DNA of 64,000 bases from Desulfoluna sp942491485 (GCA_942491485.1 CALOAX010000004.1:620001-684000), one strand, 5' to 3'. Shown: positions 7,612 to 17,525, counted from the first letter of the stretch. Numbers and translations: made by a program. Notes: generated by a model from the sequence alone, not told the origin.

Positions 7612-8853
7612 CTATCGCCTGTTCTCTCTGTCTTGTATCTTCCTCAAATGCCCCAACGCCTCCCCAAAATCCACGCTCAGCCGCTCTTTCTCCCCAAGCA
7701 TGAAGAACCCCAGTCGTTGGGCTTCCTTCTCGATTTCGGCCATATGGAGGGCGCCCCAGGGGACGATCAAGGTGTCGTAGTGGGGGAGAGCTTTGCTTAG
7801 CATGGCAAAGACGGCTTCGTTGCGTTGGGTGAAGATGTCGTGGGTGATGGTATCGAGGACTTTGAGGTCGTCGCCTTGGAGTTCGACCCAGGCGCTGTAT
7901 TGGGCGTAGCCGTCGGAGAGGGGTTGGCCGCTGAAAAAGGCGGTGGTGAGGACCCCTAGGAATTCGATGGTGATGGGGGAGAACTCGGAGAGATCGAGGT
8001 CTGCGGAGACGATGTGGGGTTTGTGGCCGTTGGCTTCAAGGGACTCGTCCATGGTTTTGAAGTCGGAGGTGACGTAGGTGCCGTCCAGCTCCATGTGTTC
8101 CTGGGAGGCGAGGCCCAAGAGTTCGCCGATCCTGTCGTAGGTGAGTTTGGCTTTGAGGAGGCCTTCCCGGTCGGAGACACCTTCGGCCAGGATGATGGTT
8201 TTGCCGTTTGCCATGGAGCCGCTTACCTCGTTGTAATAATCGGTGCGGCCGATGTGGATCATGGGAAGCAGGCGAAGGGTTTTGCCGCCCTTGCTGTAGA
8301 TCTTTTCGTTCATGTAGAGGCCGGAAGGCCGGAGCTTCATGAACCCTGCGGTTTTGACCTCCACCAGGGTGGCCACGGACCAGAAGCCGATGACTGCCAA
8401 GATAAGGGGCACAATAACGGCGCTTGCCGCGAAGAATCCAAGGGTGTTTTTCAAGCTGAACCAGGGGCCTTCAAACATGGAAGGCGTGATGAGGAAATCG
8501 TGGTCGGATTCCTTCCGAACAGCCAAAAGCCCTGCAACCCCGATCCCCAATTGCCCCAGGGACATCAAAAAACCAAACCCCGCCTCCGGTATAAACATCG
8601 GCATGGGCCAGAACATCATGGGAGCCCACATGGCATACAACACCATGGGCAGAAAGATCTTTTTGGGAATCCTGCGGTCGATGCCCATGCATATAAAAAA
8701 CGGCACAGCTAAAAAGAGAACCGGAAACGCCACCAGGTTTCGAACCTGTGACAACAGGTGCATCCCGCTTACAACCGCAAGAAGCTCGTCCAACGTAGAC
8801 AGTGCCCCGTCAGCCAGAAATAGAATCAAAAAGAGATTGGCAAAGTGTCGCAT
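7612..8853 (-). CDS. Membrane protein with TraB/GumN-like domain
   Basis: About 413 residues from the ATG at 8853, which has GAGG ten bases upstream. The longer frame to 9024 only translates a dispersed repeat (FKVAHLAAGG) and is rejected. The first ~200 residues contain about five hydrophobic segments (NLFLILFLADGAL, LVAFPVLFLAVPFFICMG, MFWPMPMFI..., LGFFAASAVIVPLILAVIGF). The second half has LLPMIHIGRTDYYNEV and TIILAEGVSDREG, resembling TraB/GumN proteins with their HxG and E landmarks, a family related to TIKI proteases. No operon partners; IS elements flank both sides. Confidence 0.6.
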   Translation of the reverse strand: MRHFANLFLILFLADGALSTLDELLAVVSGMHLLSQVRNLVAFPVLFLAVPFFICMGIDRRIPKKIFLPMVLYAMWAPMMFWPMPMFIPEAGFGFLMSLGQLGIGVAGLLAVRKESDHDFLITPSMFEGPWFSLKNTLGFFAASAVIVPLILAVIGFWSVATLVEVKTAGFMKLRPSGLYMNEKIYSKGGKTLRLLPMIHIGRTDYYNEVSGSMANGKTIILAEGVSDREGLLKAKLTYDRIGELLGLASQEHMELDGTYVTSDFKTMDESLEANGHKPHIVSADLDLSEFSPITIEFLGVLTTAFFSGQPLSDGYAQYSAWVELQGDDLKVLDTITHDIFTQRNEAVFAMLSKALPHYDTLIVPWGALHMAEIEKEAQRLGFFMLGEKERLSVDFGEALGHLRKIQDRENRR

Positions 8854-8881
8854 GTTTTTACTGCCTCGGTTTGGGTAAAGC

Positions 8882-9010
8882 ATGCCTCCGGCGGCAAGGT
8901 GGGCCACCTTGAAAGCGGGTTGCGAAAGCGCTTTGTCCCTCGTTCCTCGGGTCAAATCGCTTTCGCCTTCGTCTCGGGCTGCGCCCGACTTAGGGGGGCA
9001 GGTCGAAATA
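8882..9010 (+). repeat. GC-rich dispersed element
   Basis: GCCTCCGGCGG, then the AAGGTGGGCCACCTT palindrome, AAGCGGGTTGCGAAAGCGC, CCTCGTTCCTCGGGT and GGGCTGCGCCCG: the full-length arrangement of the family. The rest of the gap to 9216 holds AAGCCGCGGCGGAGC..GGCGCGCCC at 9115-9150, a half-copy of the inverted repeat in the 615 bp array. Confidence 0.8.
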
Positions 9011-9216
9011 GTCGCAAGTTTCAAGGATGAAGAGAGCTTGCGTATGGGCTTTTTTGAAAGCTATTACACCCGTGTATGTGTCGTGCTTTTGTGCGGCCTT
9101 GGGTAGACGCGTGAAAAAGCCGCGGCGGAGCACGGCGCGCCCAGAAAGCAACGCCATAGGAGCTTCACGAAAATAAATAGCAATTCTTTTTAGGCGTTTT
9201 CTGTTATATTACCGGG

Positions 9217-10425
9217 ATGAAAGCATTACCACATGAATCAATAAAAAACAGATATGAAAAGATAGCGTCCGAGCTAACCGAAAAAAGTCGTAGGTGCTGG
9301 GCGGCTGTAGAAGCTTTAGAGCTTGGGTACGGAGGTGTCGCGGCCGTATCTCGTGCAACGGGACTTACACCACGGACAATCTGTCATGGTATTGAAGAAC
9401 TCTCTCATAAAACTCAGGATAGTACGGGTAGACAGCGTAAGCCCGGTGGTGGCCGTAAGTCGCTCACTGAAAAACAACCAGGACTGCTTGACGCTTTAGA
9501 AAAGCTTGTTGAGCCGTATACCAGCGGTGACCCAATGAAACCGCTAAGATGGACTTGTAAAAGCACAACCAATCTATCTGATGAGCTAAAAAAACAAGGG
9601 TTTTTCATTTCACCTACAACCGTAGGTGGACTGCTCAAAAAGTTAGGTTATAGCCTACAGAGCAACCGAAAACGATTCGAAGGCAGGCAGAATCCAGATA
9701 GAAATTTGCAGTTTGAGTATATTGCAGCAGCAGTGGAAGAATTCCAAAGTCGGGGCTGCCCCGCAATCTCTGTAGATGCAAAGAAAAAGGAGCTGGTAGG
9801 GAATTTTGCAAATTCTGGACGCGAGTGGCATAAAACAAATCATCCGTTGGAAGTAGAAGCGTATGATTTTATAGATAAAGAGCTTGGAAAAGTAACGCCC
9901 TACGGAGCTTACGATATTACCCATAATTTGGGATGGGTTAATGTGGGGACCGATAATGATACGGCACAGTTTGCCGTCAGAAGTATTCAGCGCTGGTGGG
10001 AGGAATTGGGGGAACGACTGTATCCCGGTGCCGAAGAAATACTGATCATGGCAGACGGAGGCGGTAGTAACGGCTGGCGCAACCGTCTGTGGAAAAAATC
10101 CCTTCAGGAATGGGCGGATAAAGAAGGGTTGTCTATTATGGTTTGCCACTTCCCTCCTGGGACAAGCAAGTGGAATAAAATTGAACACAGAATGTTTTGT
10201 CATATAACGCGGAACTGGAGAGGGATGCCACTCGTAAGCCACGAAGTTATAATTAAATTGATTGGCTCTACAACAACGAAAGAAGGGTTAAAAATAGGTG
10301 CCAGCCTGGACGCCGACATATACCCAAAAGGTTTAAAGGTGACAGATGCTGAAATGGATGCACTGTCAATAGAACAAGCTGACTTCCACGGAGAATGGAA
10401 TTACCTGCTCACCCCCAGAAGTTGA
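9217..10425 (+). CDS. ISAzo13-family transposase
   Basis: A 402-residue DDE transposase of the ISAzo13 (Rhodopirellula-type) family. The N-terminus has a helix-turn-helix (GGVAAVSRATGLTPRTICHGIEEL). The catalytic residues are visible as AISVDAKKKELVGNF (first D), ILIMADGGGSNGWRNR (second D) and WNKIEHRMFCHI (E). Length is normal for the family. The gene is intact. A hairpin overlaps its stop codon. Element termini were not recognised, so only the gene is delimited. It is lower in GC than the surrounding core genes, in keeping with acquisition. Confidence 0.9.
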   Translation: MKALPHESIKNRYEKIASELTEKSRRCWAAVEALELGYGGVAAVSRATGLTPRTICHGIEELSHKTQDSTGRQRKPGGGRKSLTEKQPGLLDALEKLVEPYTSGDPMKPLRWTCKSTTNLSDELKKQGFFISPTTVGGLLKKLGYSLQSNRKRFEGRQNPDRNLQFEYIAAAVEEFQSRGCPAISVDAKKKELVGNFANSGREWHKTNHPLEVEAYDFIDKELGKVTPYGAYDITHNLGWVNVGTDNDTAQFAVRSIQRWWEELGERLYPGAEEILIMADGGGSNGWRNRLWKKSLQEWADKEGLSIMVCHFPPGTSKWNKIEHRMFCHITRNWRGMPLVSHEVIIKLIGSTTTKEGLKIGASLDADIYPKGLKVTDAEMDALSIEQADFHGEWNYLLTPRS

Positions 10426-10447
10426 GTCTCTTATTTCTGAGAGACTC
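10424..10447 (+). terminator. Hairpin at the end of the ISAzo13-type transposase
   Basis: GAGTCTCT and AGAGACTC form an 8-base stem with an 8-base loop starting in the stop codon. It has no strong T-run, so it may be part of the element end rather than a terminator. Confidence 0.4.
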
Positions 10448-10567
10448 CATAGTCAATGACGTGTTTCCCGAAACACGGGTGTCATTTGGAGATGAACATA
10501 TTGATCAAGGCAACTTTTTTTTGTTTCTGAAAACGAAACGGCCTGGTTTTATCTCAACGCCTCAAGC

Positions 10568-10655
10568 TACTTCACCCATCGCGCATCCGGCGAGCCTCAG
10601 CGAGCCGGATGCAACCTGGGGTCCAGGGGATCATCCCCTGGCTGCCGGAGGCAAG
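10568..10655 (-). repeat. GC-rich dispersed element
   Basis: CATCCGGCGAGCC..., AACCTGGGGTCCAGGGGATCATCCCCTGG, GCTGCCGGAGGC. The GGGGATCATCCCC hairpin is a common variant. The rest of 10448-10703 shows nothing recognisable. Confidence 0.75.
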
Positions 10656-10703
10656 GCTTTTCGTTTTTTATAACCCATCCCCCATGACCTATAATCTGCT
10701 TTT

Positions 10704-13385
10704 CTAGTGTGCTTCGTTCCAGTTGTCGCCTACCTCGATATTGACGGACAAGGGGACGGCGAGTTCCCAGACGTTTTCCATGGCCTGCTGCATGAGGCCT
10801 TTTACCTCGTCCACTTCGGCTTCCGGGGCTTCGAAGACGATCTCATCGTGGACGCTCATGATCATGCGGGTTTTCAGGTTCTTCTCTTTGATGATTGCGC
10901 TGCAATTGATCATGGCCAGTTTGATGAGGTCGGCTGCGGTGCCCTGGATGGGGGTGTTGACGGCGGAGCGTTCGGCGAACTGTTTGACGTTCCGGTTGGA
11001 GCTGGTGATTTCCGGCAGGGGTCGGATGCGTCCCAGGAGCGTGCTGGTGGTTTTGGTTTTTTCGGCTTCCGCGATGCAGGTATCGATAAAGGTTTTTACG
11101 CCGCTATAGCGGGCGAAGTAGTTTTCGATAAAGCTCTTGGCCATTTTCTGGGTGATGCCGAGCTCTTTGGAGAGGCCGAAGGGGCTCATGCCGTACATGA
11201 TGCCGAAGTTGACGGCTTTGGCCTGGCGGCGCATCTCGCCTGTGACAAAGAGGACGTCGCAGTCGAACATTTCGGCGGCGGTGCGTTTGTGGATATCCTC
11301 GCCGCTGTTGAAAGACTCGATGAGGATGGGGTCGCCGGAGCAGTGGGCCAGGAGGCGCAGTTCGATCTGGGAGTAGTCGGCGGCAATGAGTTTAAACCCT
11401 TTTTCCGGAACAAAGGCGCCGCGGATCATGCGGCCTTCGTCGCTTCGGATGGGGATGTTCTGGAGGTTGGGGTTGGAGCTGCTCAGGCGTCCGGTGACGG
11501 CCACGGTCTGGTTGTAGGAGGTGTGGATCCGGCCGGTTGTCGGGTGAATCAGTTCCACCAGGGCGTCCGCGTAGGTGCTTTTGAGCTTGGAGAGGGTGCG
11601 GAACCGGATGATCTGGGCCGGGAGTTCGTGCATGGCGGCAAGGGCGGTTAAGACCTCGGCGTCGGTGGAGTACCCGGTCTTCTTCTTGGTCTTCTTCTGG
11701 ACGGGCAGCTCCAGTTTTTCGAAGAGGATGTATCCGAGCTGCTGGGATGAGTTGATGTTGAACTCTTCTCCGGCGAGTTTGTAGATGCTCTCTTCGATGG
11801 TGTTCATCTCGGTTTCAAAGGTCTTGGAGATGTCCACAAGCTCCTCTTCGTTGACGGCAACACCCGCGTGCTCCATCTCGGCCAGGATGTGCATGAGGGG
11901 CATCTCCATGGTCGTAAAGAGGTTCTTCAATCCCTCATTCTCGCTCAGCTCTTTCTGGAACAGCTGGGCAATCATGAGGGTGATGTCGGCGTCTTCGGCG
12001 GCGTAGGGCACGGCCTGGGAGAGGGGCACCTCGGAGAAGATCAGCTGGTTCTTGCCTTTGCCCGCCACCTCTTCAAATTTTATATTTTTGTGGTCGAAGA
12101 GGTCCATGGCCAGGTCGTCGAGGCCGTGGGCTCGCCGTGTGGGGTTTAATATATAGGAGGCGATCATGGTGTCGAAGGTGACACCGGCAAGGTCGATACC
12201 GGCCCCTTTGAGGGCGAGGATGTCGTATTTTATGTTCTGGCCGCACTTGGGAATACCGGTGTCTTCCAGGATCGGCTTCATGACGGAGAAGACGGCTTCT
12301 TTGGAGAGCTGCTTTTCAGACTCGAGGCCTGTGTGCCCGAAGGGGATGTAGTAGGCCTCGTGGGGCTCGACGGCAACGGAGATGCCCACCACTTCTGCCA
12401 GCATGGGATCAAGCGCGGTGGTCTCGGTGTCCACGGCCACCATGGGGGCGGCTTTTATCTTTTCTGCGAGCTCGGAAAGGGCCTCTTCCGTCAGCACTGC
12501 GTGGTATTTTTTGGCGACCTTTTTCTGGGGCGTGCTGTACATCTTGATATACTTTTTAAAGCCCAGCTCCTTGAAGAGCTCCAGAAGGGCTTCGGCATCG
12601 GGCTCGGGAACGGCGACGGCATCGGAGTCGAAGGGGAGGTCGGCATCGGTTTTGATGGTGACCAGGTCCCGGCTGATGAAGGCAAGGTCCTTGTTGGTGA
12701 TGAGGTTCTCTTTCTGCTTCTTCTTGGTGATGGTCTCCACCTGCTCGTAGAGGCCGTCCAGGGAGCCGAACTGGTTGATGAGGTCCGGGGCGGTTTTCTT
12801 GCCGATGCCGGGGACGCCGGGGATGTTGTCCGAGGTGTCGCCGGTGAGGGCCATGATGTCCACCACCTGCTCAGGCCAGACGCCGAGTTTCTCTTTGACG
12901 GCGTCGCGATCGAGGTACACGTCCCGCGCGGGGTCGGAGATGACGCAGGTCTCGGAGACGAGCTGCATGAAGTCTTTGTCCCCGGTGACGATGACCACGT
13001 CAAAGCCTGCGGCCTCGCCTTTTTTAGCCAGGGTGCCGATGACGTCGTCGGCTTCCAGTCCCTGCTGCTCCATGGTGGGGATGCGGTAGGCTTCGGCCAC
13101 CTTTCGGACAAAGGGGAGCTGCTGACGCAGGTCATCGGGCATGGGAGGGCGGTTGGCCTTGTACTCCTCGTACATCTCGTGACGGAAGGTGGGGCCCTTG
13201 GCGTCAAAGCAGATCACGGCGTGGGTGGGGGCAAAATCGTTCATCATCTTGACGATGATGTTGGTAAAGCCCAACACGGCGTTGGTGGGGAGCCCTGCGG
13301 CGTTGGTCAGCGGGGGAAGGGCGTGGAAACTGCGGTATATGTAAGCACTGCCGTCAATGAGGTAGAGTTTCTTCTTATCGGTCAT
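10704..13385 (-). CDS. polA: DNA polymerase I
   Basis: About 893 residues from the ATG at 13385 (MTDKKKLYLIDGSAYIYRSFHALPPLTN), which aligns with known PolA starts; the ATG six codons upstream is less likely. The 5'-3' exonuclease domain fills the first ~290 residues (GDTSDNIPGVPGIGKKTA). The 3'-5' proofreading domain keeps its acidic residues (VDTETTALD, NIKYDILAL, YAAEDADIT). The polymerase domain has motif A ADYSQIELRLLAHCSGD, motif B RRQAKAVNFGIMYGMSPFG and motif C MSVHDEIVFE. It fills gaps in Okazaki-fragment processing and excision repair. It is monocistronic. Confidence 0.97.
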   Translation of the reverse strand: MTDKKKLYLIDGSAYIYRSFHALPPLTNAAGLPTNAVLGFTNIIVKMMNDFAPTHAVICFDAKGPTFRHEMYEEYKANRPPMPDDLRQQLPFVRKVAEAYRIPTMEQQGLEADDVIGTLAKKGEAAGFDVVIVTGDKDFMQLVSETCVISDPARDVYLDRDAVKEKLGVWPEQVVDIMALTGDTSDNIPGVPGIGKKTAPDLINQFGSLDGLYEQVETITKKKQKENLITNKDLAFISRDLVTIKTDADLPFDSDAVAVPEPDAEALLELFKELGFKKYIKMYSTPQKKVAKKYHAVLTEEALSELAEKIKAAPMVAVDTETTALDPMLAEVVGISVAVEPHEAYYIPFGHTGLESEKQLSKEAVFSVMKPILEDTGIPKCGQNIKYDILALKGAGIDLAGVTFDTMIASYILNPTRRAHGLDDLAMDLFDHKNIKFEEVAGKGKNQLIFSEVPLSQAVPYAAEDADITLMIAQLFQKELSENEGLKNLFTTMEMPLMHILAEMEHAGVAVNEEELVDISKTFETEMNTIEESIYKLAGEEFNINSSQQLGYILFEKLELPVQKKTKKKTGYSTDAEVLTALAAMHELPAQIIRFRTLSKLKSTYADALVELIHPTTGRIHTSYNQTVAVTGRLSSSNPNLQNIPIRSDEGRMIRGAFVPEKGFKLIAADYSQIELRLLAHCSGDPILIESFNSGEDIHKRTAAEMFDCDVLFVTGEMRRQAKAVNFGIMYGMSPFGLSKELGITQKMAKSFIENYFARYSGVKTFIDTCIAEAEKTKTTSTLLGRIRPLPEITSSNRNVKQFAERSAVNTPIQGTAADLIKLAMINCSAIIKEKNLKTRMIMSVHDEIVFEAPEAEVDEVKGLMQQAMENVWELAVPLSVNIEVGDNWNEAH

Positions 13386-13641
13386 GGATTTTAAAGGCTC
13401 CAAAGGGGGTAAGGGCCGGGAAGCGAGTTGACAGAGGCCTCCCGCTGCATTACCTTCAGCCCCGTATATGATGGTGTGATCGTCATTAAAGACGGAGCGT
13501 GGAACGCTGCCGTCCGTGTATGCTGAAATGGTGACGGATGGACCGGTTTATGGGGTATCACTGAGGTGAACCCTCGGCGTTGCCGGAACCATCTTAATCA
13601 TTATCTGATTGTATACGTGTCGATGAGGTAACTATTCAGTT

Positions 13642-13812
13642 ATGCCTCCGGCGGGTCGCTTTTTGAAAAAAGCTCCGCAAAAACTTTCCGGTATGCTCGT
13701 CAAGCCAAAAACACAGTGTTTGGCCAAACAGATGAAGCTATTGGAATGGCTCTCAAGGCTGTTTGTCAAACTTTTCAAAAGTTTGGCCCCCGGCAGGGCC
13801 GCCGGAGGCACA
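13642..13812. repeat. Two facing GC-rich dispersed elements
   Basis: GCCTCCGGCGGG at the left and GGCCCCCGGCAGGGCCGCCGGAGGC at the right face each other. Between them is the variant GTTTGTCAAACTTTTCAAAAGTTTGGCC. The remainder of the 13386-13918 gap holds no gene that I can see. Confidence 0.75.
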
Positions 13813-13918
13813 TATGAGCTGAATTCTTACTCGATGAGATTCATTGCACCGGTAACCCGTTGCAATGGCGTATACCTACCATGAAAAGGGCCAAACGGCA
13901 ATCACCCGGAGGTAAACC

Positions 13919-14362
13919 ATGGCAGAGAAAAAAGGCAAAATTCTGACGTCCGATCGGCAGATTAAAGAGATTCTGGAGGGTGCCAAAACCATCGCGGTGG
14001 TGGGGCTCTCCCCCAAGCCCGAACGGGACTCTCACGATGTTTCCAAATACATGCAGGAACACGGGTACACCATTATCCCCGTTCGTCCCGCCCAGAAAGA
14101 GATTCTGGGTGAAAAGGCGTATAAAGCCCTGGACCTCGTGCCCGGACCCGTGGACATTGTGAACGTCTTCCGCAAAAGCGAGGACGTCCTCCCCCACGTG
14201 GACGAGGCCATCGCCGTCGGTTGCAAGGTTTTCTGGATGCAGCTCGGTATCGAAAACATGGAAGCGGCTAAACGTTTGACAGATCACGGCATCGACGTGA
14301 TCATGGACCGGTGTATTAAGGTGGATCATGGCTCGTACTTCAAAAAAAATATCCTCGTATAA
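13919..14362 (+). CDS. CoA-binding protein (YccU-like)
   Basis: A 147-residue Rossmann-fold protein of the CoA_binding_2 family. Landmarks are IAVVGLSPKPERDSHDVSKYMQEHGYTIIPVRP, VDIVNVFRKSEDVLPHVDEAIAVG and KVFWMQLGIEN. GGAGG lies just before the ATG. Family members bind coenzyme A or a nucleotide; the physiological role is unsettled. The end overlaps the next gene by 35 bases, implying coupled translation. Confidence 0.9.
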   Translation: MAEKKGKILTSDRQIKEILEGAKTIAVVGLSPKPERDSHDVSKYMQEHGYTIIPVRPAQKEILGEKAYKALDLVPGPVDIVNVFRKSEDVLPHVDEAIAVGCKVFWMQLGIENMEAAKRLTDHGIDVIMDRCIKVDHGSYFKKNILV

Positions 14363-14558
14363 ACTCAAGAAACTCAAAGCTCAGGAAGAGCCCTGCCACT
14401 GCTGCGGCAAGGAGGACCTCTTTTTTGCCTACCGCTGCCGTTGCAGCTTTACCATATGCCAGGACTGCATGGACGAGAACGTCTGGGGCATGACCTGTAA
14501 CGGCATTACCTGGGAGTGCCCGGACTGTAGCGAACAGAACGGGTTTGGAAACCAGTAA
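14328..14558 (+). CDS. Small cysteine-rich zinc-ribbon protein
   Basis: A 76-residue basic-to-acidic protein. Its cysteine spacing is CHCC, CRC, CQDC and CPDC, suggesting two treble-clef or RING-like zinc sites. AAGGTGG is positioned before the ATG inside the end of the CoA-binding gene. The 35-base overlap in another frame supports co-expression. I do not recognise a specific family. The N-terminus (ARTSKKISSYKLKKLKA) is lysine-rich and could touch nucleic acid. Confidence 0.7.
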   Translation: MARTSKKISSYKLKKLKAQEEPCHCCGKEDLFFAYRCRCSFTICQDCMDENVWGMTCNGITWECPDCSEQNGFGNQ

Positions 14559-14601
14559 ATACAGGTCATAGGCCATGGGCGATAGGCTATAGGGACGGGC
14601 T

Positions 14602-14700
14602 TGCCTCCGGCCAGGGGATGATCCCCAGGTTTGCGAATGCTCTCAGGCCTCGTTCCTCGGCTTGGTCGCATTCGCTGACGGGCTGCGCCCGTGAACAACG
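14602..14700 (+). repeat. GC-rich dispersed element
   Basis: GCCTCCGGCCAGGGGATGATCCCC, TTTGCGAATGCTC, CCTCGTTCCTCGG and GGGCTGCGCCCG. It lies just past the zinc-ribbon gene. 14701-14940 has no other recognisable content. Confidence 0.75.
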
Positions 14701-14944
14701 GTGGGGGGTGGTAAACCTTCTTCGTGTTGCCCGAAGGGCGCTTCGTGGCCTTCGTGGTGTATGGCTGTTCGCGGGGTAGGACGGTACCTGTGATTGGGCG
14801 GTTTCGCTCAAGCTGACCGCCAAAGCGTTGGCGTAGAAAAACGATTGGAAATTGTACGGGCTTGATGTGATCAGGAATGATTGCGCCAGGCCCGTTTTGT
14901 TATAATAAGGAAAATCGTTCTTGGTGCCTGGTTCTTCGTTCTTC

Positions 14945-16725
14945 GTTGAGGTGGCGCTGCGCATCATCCGTTATGAAAAAGGGCACGTGATTATGGGTGG
15001 AGGTTGCGCTGGGGGGGTGGGACTATGGCGGCCACCGGTTACCCCACCATGGTGCGGGGACGGCACCCTACGGGCTGGTGGTCTTATCGGGGTCGTCATA
15101 AAGGGGGGGGGGCAAGGCACATGAACGTTGCCGAAGCGGTTGGGTCACCCATGATGCTTGCTTTTATTCCACTGTGCGGTGCGTGTAAATTTTTTATTAA
15201 CGATAGAGCCTTTGCTTAAGGTGTTGGGTTTCGGGCGCGCCGCGCTCCGCCGCGGCAATGACACGATACCGTTGGAAGGGCGTCGTTCGTTGAGATGCCA
15301 TAACAGGTGCATGGCAACTTGGGATGTTTCGTTGGCTCGGGGCAGGGCGACTCCACGTCAAAAAAGCCGCGACGGAGCACGGCGCGCCCAGGCGGAAGCC
15401 ATAGGTCGGTGGGGGCATGACGGCACATGGACGTTGCCGAATCGGTCGGTGAACCGCAATGCGTAGGGTGCGTTCCACGCACCACAATGAAGACGTCTAT
15501 GATGCCGATGAGAATGAAATACCTTGCACATTGAATTCAGGACAGAGGGCTTTGCTTTTGGTTGAGGTGGTGCTTCGCTTTATCGGTTATGAAAAAGCCC
15601 AAGGTGATTGGGGGTGTGAATGGCCTCTGGTTTGTGGTGGGGATCAGAGCCGTCGGTTACCCGGTCATGGTGCATAAATGCACCCTACGGGCTGGTGGTC
15701 TTATCGGGGTTTTTTATAATGCGGGGGCTCAATGCACATGAACGTTGCCGAAGCGGTTGGGTCACCCATGATGCTTGCTTTTATTCCACTGTGCGGTGCG
15801 TGTGTATTTTATTAACGATAGAGCCTTTACTTAAGGTGTTGGGTTTTGGGCGCGCCGCGCTCCGCCGCGGCAATGACACGATACCGTTGGAAGGGCGTCG
15901 TTCGTTGAGATGCCATAACAGGTGCATGGCAACTTGGGATGTTTCGTTAGCCCGGGGCAGGTCGACTCCACGTCAAAAAAGCCGCAACGGAGCACGGCGC
16001 GCCCAGGCGGAAGCCATATGTCGGTGGGGGCATGACGGCACATGAACATTGCCGAAGCGGTCGGTGAACCGCAATGCGTAGGGTGCGTTTCACGCACCAC
16101 AATGAAGACGTCTATCATGCCGATGAGAATGAAATACCTTGCACATTGAATTCAGGACAGAGGGCTTTGCTTTTGGTTGAGGTGGTGCTTCGCTTTATCG
16201 GTTATGAAAAAGCCCAAGGTGATTCGGGGTGTGAATGGCCTCTGATTTGTGGTGGGGATCAGAGCCGTCGGTTACCCGGTCATGGTGCATAAATGCACCC
16301 TACGGGCTGGTGGTCTTATCGGGGTCGTCATAAGGGGGGGGGGGGCAAGGCACATGAACGTTGCCGAAGCGGTTGGGTCACCCATGATGCTTGCTTTTAT
16401 TCCACTGTGCGGTGCGTGTGTATTTTATTAACGATAGAGCCTTTACTTAAGGTGTTGGGTTTTGGGCGCGCCGCGCTCCGCCGCGGCAATGACACGATAC
16501 CGTTGGAAGGGCGTCGTTCGTTGAGATGCCATAACAGGTGCATGGCAACTTGGGATGTTTCGTTAGCCCGGGGCAGGGCGACCCCACGTCAAAAAAGCCG
16601 CGACGGAGCACGGCGCGCCCAGGCGGAAGCCATGTGTCGGTGGGGGCATGACGGCACATGGCCGTTGCCGAAGCAGTCGGTGAACCGCAATGCGTAGGGT
16701 GCGTTCCACGCACCAGAACGACGGA
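14945..16725. repeat. Tandem array of ~615 bp non-coding repeats
   Basis: Landmarks recur at a fixed distance: CACCCTACGGG at ~15064, 15681 and 16296, and GTGTTGGGTTT at 15221, 15836 and 16452, giving a period of 615-616 bases and nearly three copies. Each unit nests two smaller elements. One is the pair GGGCGCGCCG.GCTCCG / CGGAGC.CGGCGCGCCC, inverted and ~115 bases apart. The other is a GTAGGGTGCGT..ACGCACC palindrome. Open frames in the units overlap in both strands, contain nested palindromes and look spurious. Confidence 0.85.
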
Positions 16726-17400
16726 TTTAATCCCGTTGCAATAGCTCGAATTACGGAATTCTTTGATGCCCGAATATGGTGGCCCGAAAACGTGCTTGGT
16801 TGAGGTGGGCTACGCTTCATCAATTAGGAAGCAGGAAGAAAAGATGACGGGTGTGGATTGCTCCTGATTTATGGAGCTATCGGGGCCGTTGGTTGCTCAA
16901 ACATGGTGCGGAGACCGCACCCTACGGGCTGGCGGTTTAATCGGGATTGTCATAAGGCGGGGGGCAAAGGCATATGGACGTTGCCGAAACGGTTGGCGCA
17001 CCGCAATGCGTAGGGTGCGTTTCACGCACCGGAATGACGGATTTGATTTCGTTGCAATAGCTCGAATTACGGAACTCTTTAATGCCCGAATATGGTGTCC
17101 CGAAAAACGTGCTTGGTTGAGGTGGCGCTGCGCTTCATCAATTAGGAAGCAAGAGCAAGAGATGACGGGTGTGGATTGCTCCTGATTTAGGGCGTGATCG
17201 GGGCCGTTGGTTGCTCAAACATGGTGCGGGGACCGCACCCTACGGGCTGGCGGTTTTATCGGGGTTGTCATTAGGCGGGGGCTCAATGCACATGAACGTT
17301 GCCGAAACGGTTGGGGTACCGCAATGCGTATGGTGCGTTCCACGCACCGGAATGACGGCTTCAATGCGGCTGGGGCGGGATGAACTACCTTGTTCGTGAT
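16726..17400. repeat. Degenerate ~318 bp repeat units
   Basis: Two shorter units (CACCCTACGGG at 16918 and 17236) continue the array. Each holds a ~125-base element running from GGTGCGG..CCGCACCCTACGGG to GCGTAGGGTGCGT..ACGCACC, for example 16905-17030. They alternate with GGAATGACGGATTTGATT..CGAATTACGGAA spacers. No gene is seen. Confidence 0.75.
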
Positions 17401-17450
17401 GGCGTGCTAAGGTGCCATTACACACGCACCCTTGGCGTTCCGACGGCGCT

Positions 17451-17515
17451 GTAGGATGGGCAAAGGTAGTGCCGTGCCCATCACGAGTGGTGATACCATC
17501 CCATGCCATCATGAC
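17451..17515 (+). repeat. GTAGGATGGGC element, left part
   Basis: Starts GTAGGATGGGCAAAGG and GTGCCGTGCCCATCAC like the complete copies at 22908 and 32909, but the right inverted end is missing. Confidence 0.6.
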
Positions 17516-17525
17516 GTTCTGGGAT

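Noticed and set aside
8854..9024. N-terminal extension of the TraB-like protein (57 residues)
   Set aside because: It translates the GC-rich dispersed repeat; the internal ATG at 8853 has a ribosome-binding site and starts a membrane helix.
10707..13394. Long plus-strand frames opposite polA (also opposite priA and the DUF362 gene)
   Set aside because: They are shadows of GC-rich codon usage of the minus-strand genes; they lack ribosome-binding sites and are low complexity.
14945..17400. Several overlapping open frames of 70-140 codons in the tandem array
   Set aside because: They occur in many frames on both strands, repeat with the units, contain translated palindromes and lack ribosome-binding sites or recognisable domains.
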